Positions 6,758 to 15,633 are shown, numbered from the stretch's first letter. The stretch: DNA of 28,422 nucleotides from an uncultured Collinsella sp. (GCA_900546825.1 UREE01000021.1:1-28422), one strand, 5' to 3'. Program-made: numbers and translations. Notes: a model not told the origin generated them from the letters alone.

Positions 6758-8833
6758 ATGGGTGCTCCCAAGACCGGTAACGTAAGGAACGTGGTGCTCG
6801 TAGGCCAAGGCGGGGTGGGCAAGACTTCACTCGCCGAGGCCATGCTCCACCTTTCCGGTAAGACCGCCCGTCTGGGCGGCCACGACGGCACCAAGCCTAC
6901 GCTCGACTATGACCCCGAAGAGGTCAAGCGTGCATTCTCCATCTCGACGACCATCGCGCCGATCGACTGGAAGGGCGCGCGCATCAATGTGCTCGATGCC
7001 CCGTGCTACCCCGATTTTATCGGCGACGCCTTTGCCGCGATGAGCGTCTGCGAGACGGCTCTGTTTGTGGTTGACGCCGAGGCCGGCCCGCAGCCTACGA
7101 CGGTTAAGCTCTGGTATGCCGCCGAGGACCTGCGTCTGGCACGTGCGGTATTCGTAAACCGCCTGTCGCGCTCCGAGGCCAGCTTTGCGACCACAATGGA
7201 CCTGCTGCAGGAGCGCTTTGGCACGCGCCTGGGCGCCGTGACCCTTCCCTGGGGCGAGGGCGAGGACTTTGACGGCATCATCGACCTGGTGCGCATGAAG
7301 GCGCGCCATTGCAACGGCATCGAAGCTGTTGAGTCGGAGATTCCCGAGGAGTATCGTGCCCAGGCCGAGGAGGCCCATGACCATCTGTGCGAGTTGGTGG
7401 CCGAGGCCGACGATGAGCTGATGATGAAGTACCTGGAAGGCGAGGAGACGCTGACGCAGGAGGAGCTTGAAGGCCTGCTGTCGAAGGCGATCGCCGAGCG
7501 CATCTTTGTGCCGGTCTTTGCGGGCGATTGCATTAAGGAGCAGGGCGTCAACTCGCTGATGGACGACATTGCCACGTACTTCCCGGCGCCGACCGACTAC
7601 GGCGAGATGCCGCTTATCGACGGCGATTCGCTTAAGATCTCGAGTGACGATGATCGTCCGGTGGCGTTTGTGTTTAAGACGCTGGCCGATCCGCAGCAGG
7701 GTCGCATCAGCTTTATCAAGGTGCTGACGGGCACGCTTGAGCTGGGCCTTGAGCTGATCAACGCGCGTACCCGCAAGAGCGATCGTCTGGCTCACCTGTA
7801 TGTGATGTGCGGCCGCGATATGACCGAGGTCGGTCACGCCTATGCCGGCGACATTATCGTGGCGCCCAAGTTGGCGGCCGAGACGGGTGACACGCTCTCC
7901 ATTACCGGCAAGGTCGAGGCTGCGGCGTTTAAGTTCCCCAACTCGCAGTATCGCATTGCCATCGAGGCCGAGAACCGCGGCGACGAGGAGAAGCTCTACA
8001 CGTTTATCGAGAAGGCCTGCAAGGCAGACCCGACCATGAGCATCGACCGCGACGAGGAGACTGGCCAGACCATTATCTCCGCCGTTGGCGAGGCGCAGGT
8101 TTCGGTGCTGCTCAACCGTCTGGAGGATCGCACCAAGGTTGCTGCCAAGAGTGTGCCGATCCGCATTCCGTATCGCGAGACCATTCGCCGTACGGCAAGT
8201 GCCCAGGGCCGCCATAAGAAGCAGACCGGCGGCGCCGGTCAGTACGGCGACTGCTGGCTGCGCGTGGAGCCGCTCATTGGGCCCGACGGCACGAGCGATG
8301 GCTATGAGTTTGTGGACGAGGTCGTGGGCGGCCGCATTCCGCGCTCGCTGATTCCCGCCGTGGACAAGGGCGTCCAGGAGACCATGAAGGACGGCATCAT
8401 TGCCGGCTACCCGCTCACGGGCATTCGCGTGGCTGTGTACGACGGCTCGTATCACAGCGTCGACTCCAACGAGATGGCGTTCCGCGCGGCGGCCCGCATC
8501 GGCCTGCGCAAGGCATGCGCCGATGCCGACCCGGTGGTGCTGGAGCCCATCGAGGAAATCACGGTGACAATCCCCGAGAGCTACGCCGGTGCCGTGATGG
8601 GCGACATCTCGGCCTCGCGCGGTCGCGTGACGGGCATGGAGACCGATGAGCGCGGCGATACCGTGGTCATTGCCCAGGCCCCGTTGGCCGAGCTGACGGA
8701 TTACTCGACGCGCCTGCGCTCCATCACGCGCGGCACGGGCGACTTTACCATGAAGCCCGCTGGCTACGAGCAGGTGCCCTATGACGTTCAGGCCAAGCTG
8801 GTCGAGCGCTATGAGGAGGGCCGCGCTAAGTAA
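6758..8833 (+). CDS. EF-G-like translational GTPase (EF-G2 type)
   Basis: A 691-residue paralogue of elongation factor G, with the EF-G domain order: GTPase domain, beta-barrel, and domains III-V (domain IV marked by KQTGGAGQYGDCWLRVEP and the tip HSVDSNEMAFRAA). The P-loop G16-QGGVG-K22-T23 is intact. The G3 motif, normally DTPGH, reads D80-APCY. The G4 motif, normally NKxD, reads N134-RLS137, without the guanine-contacting Asp. Start 6758 follows an excellent AAGGAGGT. Related EF-G2 proteins in actinobacteria are accessory factors of uncertain function. It is unlikely to be the main EF-G, which normally sits beside tuf and the rps genes. A terminator follows. Confidence 0.88.
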   Translation: MGAPKTGNVRNVVLVGQGGVGKTSLAEAMLHLSGKTARLGGHDGTKPTLDYDPEEVKRAFSISTTIAPIDWKGARINVLDAPCYPDFIGDAFAAMSVCETALFVVDAEAGPQPTTVKLWYAAEDLRLARAVFVNRLSRSEASFATTMDLLQERFGTRLGAVTLPWGEGEDFDGIIDLVRMKARHCNGIEAVESEIPEEYRAQAEEAHDHLCELVAEADDELMMKYLEGEETLTQEELEGLLSKAIAERIFVPVFAGDCIKEQGVNSLMDDIATYFPAPTDYGEMPLIDGDSLKISSDDDRPVAFVFKTLADPQQGRISFIKVLTGTLELGLELINARTRKSDRLAHLYVMCGRDMTEVGHAYAGDIIVAPKLAAETGDTLSITGKVEAAAFKFPNSQYRIAIEAENRGDEEKLYTFIEKACKADPTMSIDRDEETGQTIISAVGEAQVSVLLNRLEDRTKVAAKSVPIRIPYRETIRRTASAQGRHKKQTGGAGQYGDCWLRVEPLIGPDGTSDGYEFVDEVVGGRIPRSLIPAVDKGVQETMKDGIIAGYPLTGIRVAVYDGSYHSVDSNEMAFRAAARIGLRKACADADPVVLEPIEEITVTIPESYAGAVMGDISASRGRVTGMETDERGDTVVIAQAPLAELTDYSTRLRSITRGTGDFTMKPAGYEQVPYDVQAKLVERYEEGRAK

Positions 8834-8868
8834 CGTGTGGCTTTGTCTGCGCCACGCATGTCGATGCA

Positions 8869-8903
8869 AGGGCCGCTCTGGGTGATCCGGAGCGGCCCTT
8901 TTT
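8869..8903 (+). terminator. Rho-independent terminator
   Basis: GGGCCGCTC (8870-8878) pairs perfectly with GAGCGGCCC (8890-8898) and is followed by TTTTT. It lies between the convergent EF-G-like and nuclease genes. Confidence 0.9.
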
Positions 8904-8946
8904 GATCCCTGGGGGATTGCAAATCGGTTCTTGTTGTGGCTCGGGG

Positions 8947-9924
8947 CTAATCCCCCGAGGCCTGGTTGCGGCCGGTGGCGTAGTCGATTTGCACATGCGG
9001 TTGCAGGTTGTAGCAGTACACGTGGAAGCACAACGTCTTGCCGTGATCCTCGACCGACTGCGCCTCGAGGCGGACACCGCGGCAGACGAGTTCCTCTTCG
9101 TTATACATGGGCGTGACGCGGTAGAGCACGTGGTTGCCCGTGTCGCGGATATAGCCGAGGATTTGCTCCTCAAACGGCAACATGCCCGTTTCGTTGAGAT
9201 AGCGCGTGCCGGTGAGGAGATTCTTGCGGTTGGCGTTTTCGCCGCAGAGCGACCAAGCGATAAGGTGGCAGCGGTTGTAGAGGCTCTGACCCGGAATAAA
9301 GTCGTAGCGCTGCTGGTGCCATCCGGCGGGGTGGATGCGCGAGATGTCGCCGCGCTTGCCTTGGCCGAGCGATTCGGGGCCCACACAGGCGAGCGCTTTG
9401 CGGGTGCGGCCCAGGCTGTCGAGTTTGGAGAACTTCTTAAAGCAGCCCTCTTCGGTGGCGCGCTCGTATTCATCGAGCGTGAATGACGGCGTGCCGAGCG
9501 GGTGCGTGCTGTCGGCGCGAAGGGCAACGTAGGGGTTGCCGGCGTAGTCGGGAATGCTGCTGAGATATACGCCGCGGGCGCGGTCGAGATCGGGGTTTTC
9601 GACCTCGTCGATGGGGGTGACGTTTGAAGAGGCATCGTCAGCGGTGTCGGTCGTGGCGGATTCAGAGCCATCGCCGGAGTCCTGATCATCTTCGGAGTCC
9701 GTGGAGCTCGCTGTTCCCGATTCGAGCCGGGCGACCAAGCCCGCTTCGTCGTCGGTGCGGTTGGGGCTCTCGCTTTGCTTCTCGGCCAGAGCAGCCGCCT
9801 GCTCATCGCTTTGCGGCGAGAGCAGCTTGGGCGCTCCGTCGAGCGACCCTGTGAACAGCGCAAACCCCAGCACCACGGCGGTGCCGATGGAAAGTACTTG
9901 CTTGTAGGCGGACTTGCGCGACAT
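8947..9924 (-). CDS. Secreted or membrane-anchored DNA/RNA non-specific endonuclease
   Basis: A 325-residue protein. Residues 9-27 form an N-terminal hydrophobic export signal or anchor without a lipobox. Residues about 35-112 are a Ser/Asp/Thr-rich acidic low-complexity linker, and the remainder is a beta-beta-alpha-metal nuclease domain. The active-site motif is N217-R218-C219-H220-L-I-A, with H220 as the expected general base and GENANRKN following as the metal-binding asparagine helix. RYLNETGMLPFE and GNHVLYRVTP are typical of the Firmicutes and actinobacterial secreted nucleases related to streptococcal EndA. CAGGAG lies 5 bases before the ATG. Likely outside-facing roles are nutrient scavenging or degradation of environmental DNA. 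No immunity gene is adjacent. Confidence 0.85.
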   Translation of the reverse strand: MSRKSAYKQVLSIGTAVVLGFALFTGSLDGAPKLLSPQSDEQAAALAEKQSESPNRTDDEAGLVARLESGTASSTDSEDDQDSGDGSESATTDTADDASSNVTPIDEVENPDLDRARGVYLSSIPDYAGNPYVALRADSTHPLGTPSFTLDEYERATEEGCFKKFSKLDSLGRTRKALACVGPESLGQGKRGDISRIHPAGWHQQRYDFIPGQSLYNRCHLIAWSLCGENANRKNLLTGTRYLNETGMLPFEEQILGYIRDTGNHVLYRVTPMYNEEELVCRGVRLEAQSVEDHGKTLCFHVYCYNLQPHVQIDYATGRNQASGD

Positions 9925-9935
9925 TGAGGCTCCTG

Positions 9936-9965
9936 GCTAGACGGTTCGGAATTTACCAGTCTAGC
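9936..9965. promoter_or_regulatory. Inverted repeat upstream of the nuclease gene
   Basis: GCTAGAC (9936-9942) and GTCTAGC (9959-9965) are perfect 7-bp arms separated by 16 bases, starting 12 bases before the nuclease start codon. It could be an operator or a 5' leader hairpin. Confidence 0.35.
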
Positions 9966-10079
9966 AGGAGACGCCGCGGGCAGTTTTGCCGAACAGATTC
10001 TTAAAGATTGGGGAGGCGCGCTATCGGTCCATTTGTCCTAGAAGGGACTGCGATGGTTGGGATGTGCGGGGCTATTCGA

Positions 10080-10118
10080 CGTTTCCCCAGATAAAACCTG
10101 CCAAAATAAACCTGTCCC
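10080..10118 (-). repeat. 39-nt repeat, left copy (GGGACAGG family)
   Basis: This 39-base sequence is the exact reverse complement of 13196-13234. Similarity continues with single mismatches on both sides. On the minus strand it begins GGGACAGGTTTATTTTGGC. It lies in the 280-base gap between the convergently ending larE and the start of the nuclease gene. It has no strong hairpin of its own but contains an internal near-duplication (ATAAAACCTG, AATAAACCTG). Confidence 0.85.
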
Positions 10119-10177
10119 CTTTTAGAAGGTCGGCAACAATTTATGTGGTTCAGGTTGAGCCTGCGCAGCGCCGAGCG

Positions 10178-10204
10178 GTTACGCCGTTTGTAAAACGGCG
10201 TAAC
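10178..10204. terminator. Perfect 12-bp hairpin at the end of larE
   Basis: GTTACGCCGTTT (10178-10189) and AAACGGCGTAAC (10193-10204) are perfectly complementary with a 3-base loop, directly abutting the larE stop codon on the minus strand. There is no T-tract after the stem in the larE direction, so it may protect the 3' end or be another repeat rather than a classical terminator. Confidence 0.5.
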
Positions 10205-11083
10205 TTAAAGATTCATGTTGCCGTGGATGTAGGGGGCGACCTCGGGGGAGATGTGTCCGCAGCCTAGGTTGCGCAGCGCGGACTCGATGGCGGCGGGCAG
10301 CGGGGTCTTTCCCTCGTCGTTGACCACGGTACCGCCGAGGGCGGCGATCTTGGCGACATCTGCCGGGGCGGCTTCGATATGCATGCAGCCGCCGACCAGG
10401 CGTGCGCGGACCTGCGCCAGGTCAAGATCGTGCAGATAATCCTCGCAGGCGCGGATTAAATCGACCTTCTCGCGCGTAAGCTCCTCGCCCGTGGGAATGC
10501 GCGTGGCCAAGCAGGCGCCTGCCGGCAGGTTCCAGACGGGGTAGCCCCATGCGCGCAGCAGCTCGCGCTCTTCGTCCTTGGTAAAGCCGACCTCCATAAG
10601 GGGTGAGCGTACACCGAGCTCTTCTGCCGCACGCATGCCGGGGCGGTAGTCACCGCGATCGCTTGCATTGCTGCCATCGATGACGGTGGGAAAGCCTAGC
10701 GACTTGGCGTGGTTGACGATAGCGGTAAAGCCGGCGCGCTTGCAGTGGTAGCAGCGGTCGGCATCGTTGCAGGCTACCTGGGGGAGCTGCAGCTGATCGA
10801 CCGAAAGATTGAGCACGGGGAGCATAAAATGCGGACCCTCATCGGTTTGTCCGTCAACGGACCGCTCAAACGAAGCCTGCTCGGGTGTGCCGATGAGCGG
10901 CGTGGTGAGATGGACGAGGAGGGTATTGGTAGGCATGATGCGGGCGCATACGGCGGCCAAAAAGCTGCTGTCAACGCCGCCGGAAAACCCGATAGCCACG
11001 CGCCCGTATGCCAAAAGCAGCTGTTCGAGCGCCGATAGCTTGTCTTGAAGCTCCTCTGCGGGTGCCGTGGTGTCTAAAATCAT
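10205..11083 (-). CDS. larE: ATP-dependent sacrificial sulfur transferase LarE
   Basis: A 292-residue PP-loop enzyme. LarE activates a carboxylate of the nickel-pincer nucleotide precursor with ATP and supplies sulfur. The PP-loop SGGVDSS is at residues 34-40, followed by DGSNASDRGDYRPG. The conserved cysteine that donates sulfur in the single-Cys class corresponds to C191 in PAGACLATRIP. A C111-x-x-C114 pair (DRCYHCK) is also present, so this protein has the three-cysteine pattern described for iron-sulfur-cluster LarE proteins. AAGGA lies 7 bases before the ATG. No larA, larB or larC is in the window, so its client enzyme is not visible. Confidence 0.88.
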   Translation of the reverse strand: MILDTTAPAEELQDKLSALEQLLLAYGRVAIGFSGGVDSSFLAAVCARIMPTNTLLVHLTTPLIGTPEQASFERSVDGQTDEGPHFMLPVLNLSVDQLQLPQVACNDADRCYHCKRAGFTAIVNHAKSLGFPTVIDGSNASDRGDYRPGMRAAEELGVRSPLMEVGFTKDEERELLRAWGYPVWNLPAGACLATRIPTGEELTREKVDLIRACEDYLHDLDLAQVRARLVGGCMHIEAAPADVAKIAALGGTVVNDEGKTPLPAAIESALRNLGCGHISPEVAPYIHGNMNL

Positions 11084-11179
11084 GAAACGATCCTTATCGT
11101 TGAGTACTCGATCGAAAACTATAATCCTAATGCGTTACTTGCCATAAGACTTCTATCTATGTAACGAAAGTGCAATATG

Positions 11180-11196
11180 GTATATACGTTATATAC
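11180..11196. promoter_or_regulatory. Palindromic operator-like site between larE and the HAD gene
   Basis: GTATATACGTTATATAC is a perfect 7+7 inverted repeat with a 3-base spacer in the 173-base divergent gap between larE and the HAD gene. A TTGCCA lies just downstream (11200). It may bind a regulator controlling one or both genes; no clear -10/-35 pair could be fixed. Confidence 0.4.
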
Positions 11197-11256
11197 AAGT
11201 TGCCAAATGCGGTAGAGTTACGGCAATGCGACAGCGAGAGTCGATGGGGGACCGAT

Positions 11257-11907
11257 ATGATCAAGGCTGTTATTTTTGACATGGACGGAACGCTGGTCGA
11301 CACCGAGCGTCTGGGCATCAAGGCATGGAAAGCGCCCGCCGCTGAGCTGGGTGTCGCGATTGATGACACGCTGATTCATCAATTTATCGGTCGCACGCTG
11401 CCCGATGTCATGGACATCCTTGAGGCGCATTGCGGCAGCAGAGAAACCGCTGAGGCGATCTATCATCGCCACAAGGAGATTCGCGACGAGATGGTCAAGA
11501 CCGACCTGGAGCTTAAGGCCGGCGCCGCCGAGTGCATAGACGAGCTGCTGGCTGCGGGCTATCACGTGGGCCTTGCGACGTCATCGCGCCATGTCACGGC
11601 AGAACGCAACCTTAAGATGGTCGGCCTCTTTGACAAGTTTGAAACGGTGACCTGCGGCGAGGACGTCGTACACGGCAAGCCCGACCCCGAGATGTATCTG
11701 CTTGCCTGCGAGCGCGCGGGCTTTGCTCCCGAGGAATGTGCCGTGGTCGAGGATTCGCGCAACGGCTGCGTCTCGGGCATTACGGCTGGCTGTCACGTCT
11801 TTGCTGTCCCCGATATCGTGCCGCTTCCGCAGGACGTGGTGGACGGCTGCGAGGCGGTACTCGATACGCTATTCGATTTGACGGCGGCGGTCAAGGCCGT
11901 GCTCTAG
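11257..11907 (+). CDS. HAD-superfamily hydrolase, beta-phosphoglucomutase-like subfamily
   Basis: A 216-residue cytosolic phosphatase or phosphomutase. Motif I is D8-MD10-GTLVDTE (nucleophile D8, acid/base D10), motif II is the serine of ATSSRHVTAERN, motif III is K in HGKPDPEMYL, and motif IV is VVEDSRNGCVSG. An alpha-helical C1 cap lies between motif I and II. GGGGGA precedes the ATG at 11257; the ORF is open to 11170 but that part overlaps the palindromic upstream site. Length and motifs fit small sugar-phosphate phosphatases. The substrate is unknown. Confidence 0.88.
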   Translation: MIKAVIFDMDGTLVDTERLGIKAWKAPAAELGVAIDDTLIHQFIGRTLPDVMDILEAHCGSRETAEAIYHRHKEIRDEMVKTDLELKAGAAECIDELLAAGYHVGLATSSRHVTAERNLKMVGLFDKFETVTCGEDVVHGKPDPEMYLLACERAGFAPEECAVVEDSRNGCVSGITAGCHVFAVPDIVPLPQDVVDGCEAVLDTLFDLTAAVKAVL

Positions 11908-11945
11908 ACAATTGCGGTGTTGAAACGAGCAATTACCCACGTTTG

Positions 11946-11995
11946 CGCTTAAGCAAAAGGGGCCCGGCAATGGTCGGGCCCCTTTTGCTTAAGCG
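11946..11995. terminator. Bidirectional terminator with a 21-bp perfect stem
   Basis: Arms 11946-11966 and 11975-11995 are fully complementary over 21 bases around an 8-base loop. The stem carries AAAAGGGG opposite CCCCTTTT, giving T-rich tails in both directions. It separates the convergent HAD and LacI-family genes and should terminate both. Confidence 0.9.
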
Positions 11996-12020
11996 GCGAC
12001 TTGGCATACTTGCGCGCGTG

Positions 12021-13133
12021 CTATAGATACGCGCCCAGGTTGATGGCGGTGGCTTCGGCGTGGTTGCTTGCCTGGGTGCTGGCGCGTTCCAGCAGGAACG
12101 GCCGCACGAGTTCTTGGCGGTTGATGTCCTCGATGGCTGTGACCGCGGTGACGGTGCGCGCTGCAGAGCCGATGCGGACGTGCTTGGTCTTTGCCGGCGC
12201 CTTGTTCTCGGTTTGCTCCATGAGCAATTGAACACCCTTGCGGCCAATTTCGTAGCCCGGCGGCGCCACGGTGGTAAGGGGGACCGACCCGCTCCAGGCA
12301 AGTGGATTGCCGTCGCAGCCGGCCACGCGGACCTGCTCGGGGACGGAGATGCCTTTGTCTATCAGCGCCGAGATAACGCCCGATGCCAGTACGTCGGTCA
12401 GGCCGATGACAAAATCGGGGCGCTCGTCGCCGGAGCGCTCGGCAATCTGGGCGCCGATGCTGTAGCCGTCGGCAGCGGTATTCCATTCGCCGGCGTCGAT
12501 GACTTCGATCTTGATATCGGGGTGCAGGGCAAGGGCCTTGTGGATGCCAAGTACGCGCAGGGTGAGCTGCATAAATGCCGCTCTGCCCACAACGGTGATA
12601 TGGCGTGCGCCACGGGCAACGGCGAGCTCGGCGATAATGCGCCCCTGCGCCTCGTTGTCGGCGGCCACGTAGTAACCGGGTTCGGAACAGTGGATGTCCA
12701 GATGGACGATCGGCACGGGCATCTTGGTCATAGCGGGGTGCCAGTCGGGGGACGCCATGGGCTGAACCATGACGCCGGACATCTGCGTGCCCATAAAGTA
12801 GCGCAGGTAATGGTCCTGGAGAATGCCGTCGTTATCGGCGTTGGCGATGAGCAGGTCGTAACCGTGCTTGCGGGCCTCGTTATGGGCGCCGCTGGCAATT
12901 TGGAGCGAGAAGCCGTGATCGAGACGGGGGAGGACCAGGCCAAAGGACTTGGTGGTGCCGCCTGCGAGCTGACGGGCACTTTGGTTGGGCAGGTAGCCAA
13001 GGCGATTGATGGTCTCGTTGATGAGCTTGAGGGTCTCGGGGCGCAGCTTTTCGGGATGGTTGAGCGCGTTGGAAACCGTGCCCAACGAAACCCCGGCCTC
13101 GCGCGCGACGTCGCTGATTTTTACCTTTGCCAT
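12021..13133 (-). CDS. LacI-family transcriptional regulator
   Basis: A 370-residue repressor-type protein. The N-terminal LacI helix-turn-helix is clear (KISDVAREAGVSLGTVSNAL, then the hinge region YLPNQSARQLAGG). It is followed by a periplasmic-binding-protein-like sugar-sensing domain (SFGLVLPRLDHGFSLQIASG to DGNPLAWSGSVPLTTV). The ATG at 13133 follows AAAGGGG. The ORF is open a further 67 codons upstream, but this runs through repeats. No sugar catabolic or transport gene adjoins it, so its target genes and effector are unknown; autoregulation is possible. The C-terminus extends about 40 residues past the usual core. Confidence 0.88.
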   Translation of the reverse strand: MAKVKISDVAREAGVSLGTVSNALNHPEKLRPETLKLINETINRLGYLPNQSARQLAGGTTKSFGLVLPRLDHGFSLQIASGAHNEARKHGYDLLIANADNDGILQDHYLRYFMGTQMSGVMVQPMASPDWHPAMTKMPVPIVHLDIHCSEPGYYVAADNEAQGRIIAELAVARGARHITVVGRAAFMQLTLRVLGIHKALALHPDIKIEVIDAGEWNTAADGYSIGAQIAERSGDERPDFVIGLTDVLASGVISALIDKGISVPEQVRVAGCDGNPLAWSGSVPLTTVAPPGYEIGRKGVQLLMEQTENKAPAKTKHVRIGSAARTVTAVTAIEDINRQELVRPFLLERASTQASNHAEATAINLGAYL

Positions 13134-13168
13134 AGCGGCCCCTTTGATGCGTTTCAAGTACAAGCCAG

Positions 13169-13177
13169 ATTGTAGCA
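13169..13177 (-). promoter_or_regulatory. Extended -10 promoter of the LacI-family gene
   Basis: Read on the minus strand this is TGCTACAAT, an extended -10 element 36 bases before the start codon. The place where a -35 should be is occupied by the edge of the repeat copy at 13191-13234. Confidence 0.5.
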
Positions 13178-13195
13178 TCCCAAACCTACCAAAAA

Positions 13196-13234
13196 GGGAC
13201 AGGTTTATTTTGGCAGGTTTTATCTGGGGAAACG
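13196..13234 (+). repeat. 39-nt repeat, right copy (GGGACAGG family)
   Basis: Exact reverse complement of 10080-10118. It begins GGGACAGG and ends TCTGGGGAAACG. It lies immediately upstream of the LacI-family promoter and opens a 320-base cluster of repeats. Confidence 0.85.
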
Positions 13235-13248
13235 CCGTTGCCAGCGCG

Positions 13249-13285
13249 ACCACCACGAAGTGGACAGGCACCTTTGTGGTGGTTT
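13249..13285 (-). repeat. ACCACCAC palindrome, copy 1 (inverted)
   Basis: The arms ACCACCAC (13249-13256) and GTGGTGGT (13276-13283) extend inward with a G-U pair and three more pairs; the loop holds TGGACAGGCAC. On the minus strand it carries the 16-mer AAACCACCACAAAGGT, also found at 13476 and 15595. Confidence 0.75.
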
Positions 13286-13307
13286 GAGCTGCCCGGGCCT
13301 TCAATTG

Positions 13308-13443
13308 TCTCGATCTGTAACATCTGGACGGCAAAACCGGCTCTACCTGTTACAGATCAAGACATAGTGCAGGGGTCGAACTGTAATGTCTCGATCTGTA
13401 ACACTAAGCCGGCTTCCGGAGCCCCAGATGTTACAGATCGAGA
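13308..13443. repeat. BIME/REPIN-like element: four alternating copies of TCTCGATCTGTAACA
   Basis: The 15-mer TCTCGATCTGTAACA occurs at 13308 (+), 13348-13362 (inverted, one mismatch), 13389 (+) and 13429-13443 (inverted). Each adjacent + and - pair forms a hairpin (loops of 25 bases each). The outermost copies extend to a perfect 20-nt inverted repeat (13308-13327 with 13424-13443). The architecture of alternating inverted short repeats is like enterobacterial BIMEs or REPINs. No coding potential is supported. Confidence 0.85.
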
Positions 13444-13448
13444 TCTTT

Positions 13449-13463
13449 CGCTGGGACAGAGCG
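13449..13463 (+). repeat. Minimal GGGACAG stem-loop
   Basis: CGCT-GGGACAG-AGCG: a 4-bp stem presenting GGGACAG in a 7-base loop, between the alternating repeat and the next ACCACCAC palindrome. Noted because the loop matches the shared motif. Too short to be significant alone. Confidence 0.35.
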
Positions 13464-13473
13464 CCGCCCCGTT

Positions 13474-13516
13474 CCAAACCACCACAAAGGTTCCTGTCCC
13501 CATTGTGGCGGTTTGG
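13474..13516 (+). repeat. ACCACCAC palindrome, copy 2
   Basis: CCAAACC (13474-13480) pairs with GGTTTGG (13510-13516), and CCACAA (13482-13487) pairs with TTGTGG (13503-13508), around a loop containing CCTGTCCCC. It shares the 16-mer AAACCACCACAAAGGT with 13270-13285 (inverted) and 15595-15610. Confidence 0.8.
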
Positions 13517-13540
13517 ACCGGCTGGGCATGTGTGCATCGG

Positions 13541-13600
13541 GTGGTATCTAAGTTGAGATACCACTTCTGGTATATCAGCTTGCGCTTGCGTGAGTACAAT
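13541..13600 (+). promoter_or_regulatory. glmS promoter region with three TGGTAT half-sites
   Basis: A -10 box TACAAT is at 13595-13600. Upstream, TGGTAT occurs at 13542-13547, inverted (ATACCA) at 13558-13563 and direct again at 13568-13573. The first two belong to a perfect 9-bp inverted repeat (13541-13549 with 13556-13564). The third overlaps the expected -35 position (about 13572). TGGTAT-type half-sites resemble operators of GntR-family amino-sugar regulators (NagR/DasR class), which would suit glmS, but the regulator is not in evidence. No glmS ribozyme fits in the 75 bases between the -10 and the start. Confidence 0.5.
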
Positions 13601-13674
13601 ACTCGAACGTTATACGTCTCAGCGCCCCCTGTGCGTGGACGTCTTGCAGTCACGCGAACGAAGGGATTTATCCT

Positions 13675-15522
<1,848 letters not shown>

Positions 15523-15545
15523 TTGGTTCCGCCGTTATAACGACC

Positions 15546-15586
15546 AAGGCCCGGCTCCGCGTCATCAGACAGAGCCGGGCCTTTTT
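15546..15586 (+). terminator. Rho-independent terminator of glmS
   Basis: AAGGCCCGGCTC (15546-15557) pairs perfectly with GAGCCGGGCCTT (15572-15583), followed by further T residues, 24 bases after the glmS stop. Confidence 0.9.
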
Positions 15587-15594
15587 GTACGGAG

Positions 15595-15633
15595 AAACCA
15601 CCACAAAGGTGTCTGTCCCCTTTGTGGTGGTTT
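15595..15633 (+). repeat. ACCACCAC palindrome, copy 3
   Basis: A 15-bp perfect stem (15595-15609 with 15619-15633) around the loop TGTCTGTCC. It carries the 16-mer AAACCACCACAAAGGT, identical to 13476-13491 and to the inverse of 13270-13285. It lies between the glmS terminator and the convergent GntR gene, whose stop codon is only 8 bases away. Confidence 0.85.

Noticed and set aside
6827..9031. 734-codon minus-strand ORF opposite the EF-G-like gene
   Set aside because: Antisense shadow in GC-rich DNA; the plus-strand frame has clear EF-G motifs.
12060..13175. 371-codon plus-strand ORF opposite the LacI-family gene
   Set aside because: Antisense shadow; the LacI HTH and ribosome binding site are on the minus strand.
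13601..13674. glmS ribozyme
   Set aside because: AGCGCC occurs at 13621, but only about 54 bases remain before the start codon and the conserved pseudoknot elements are absent.
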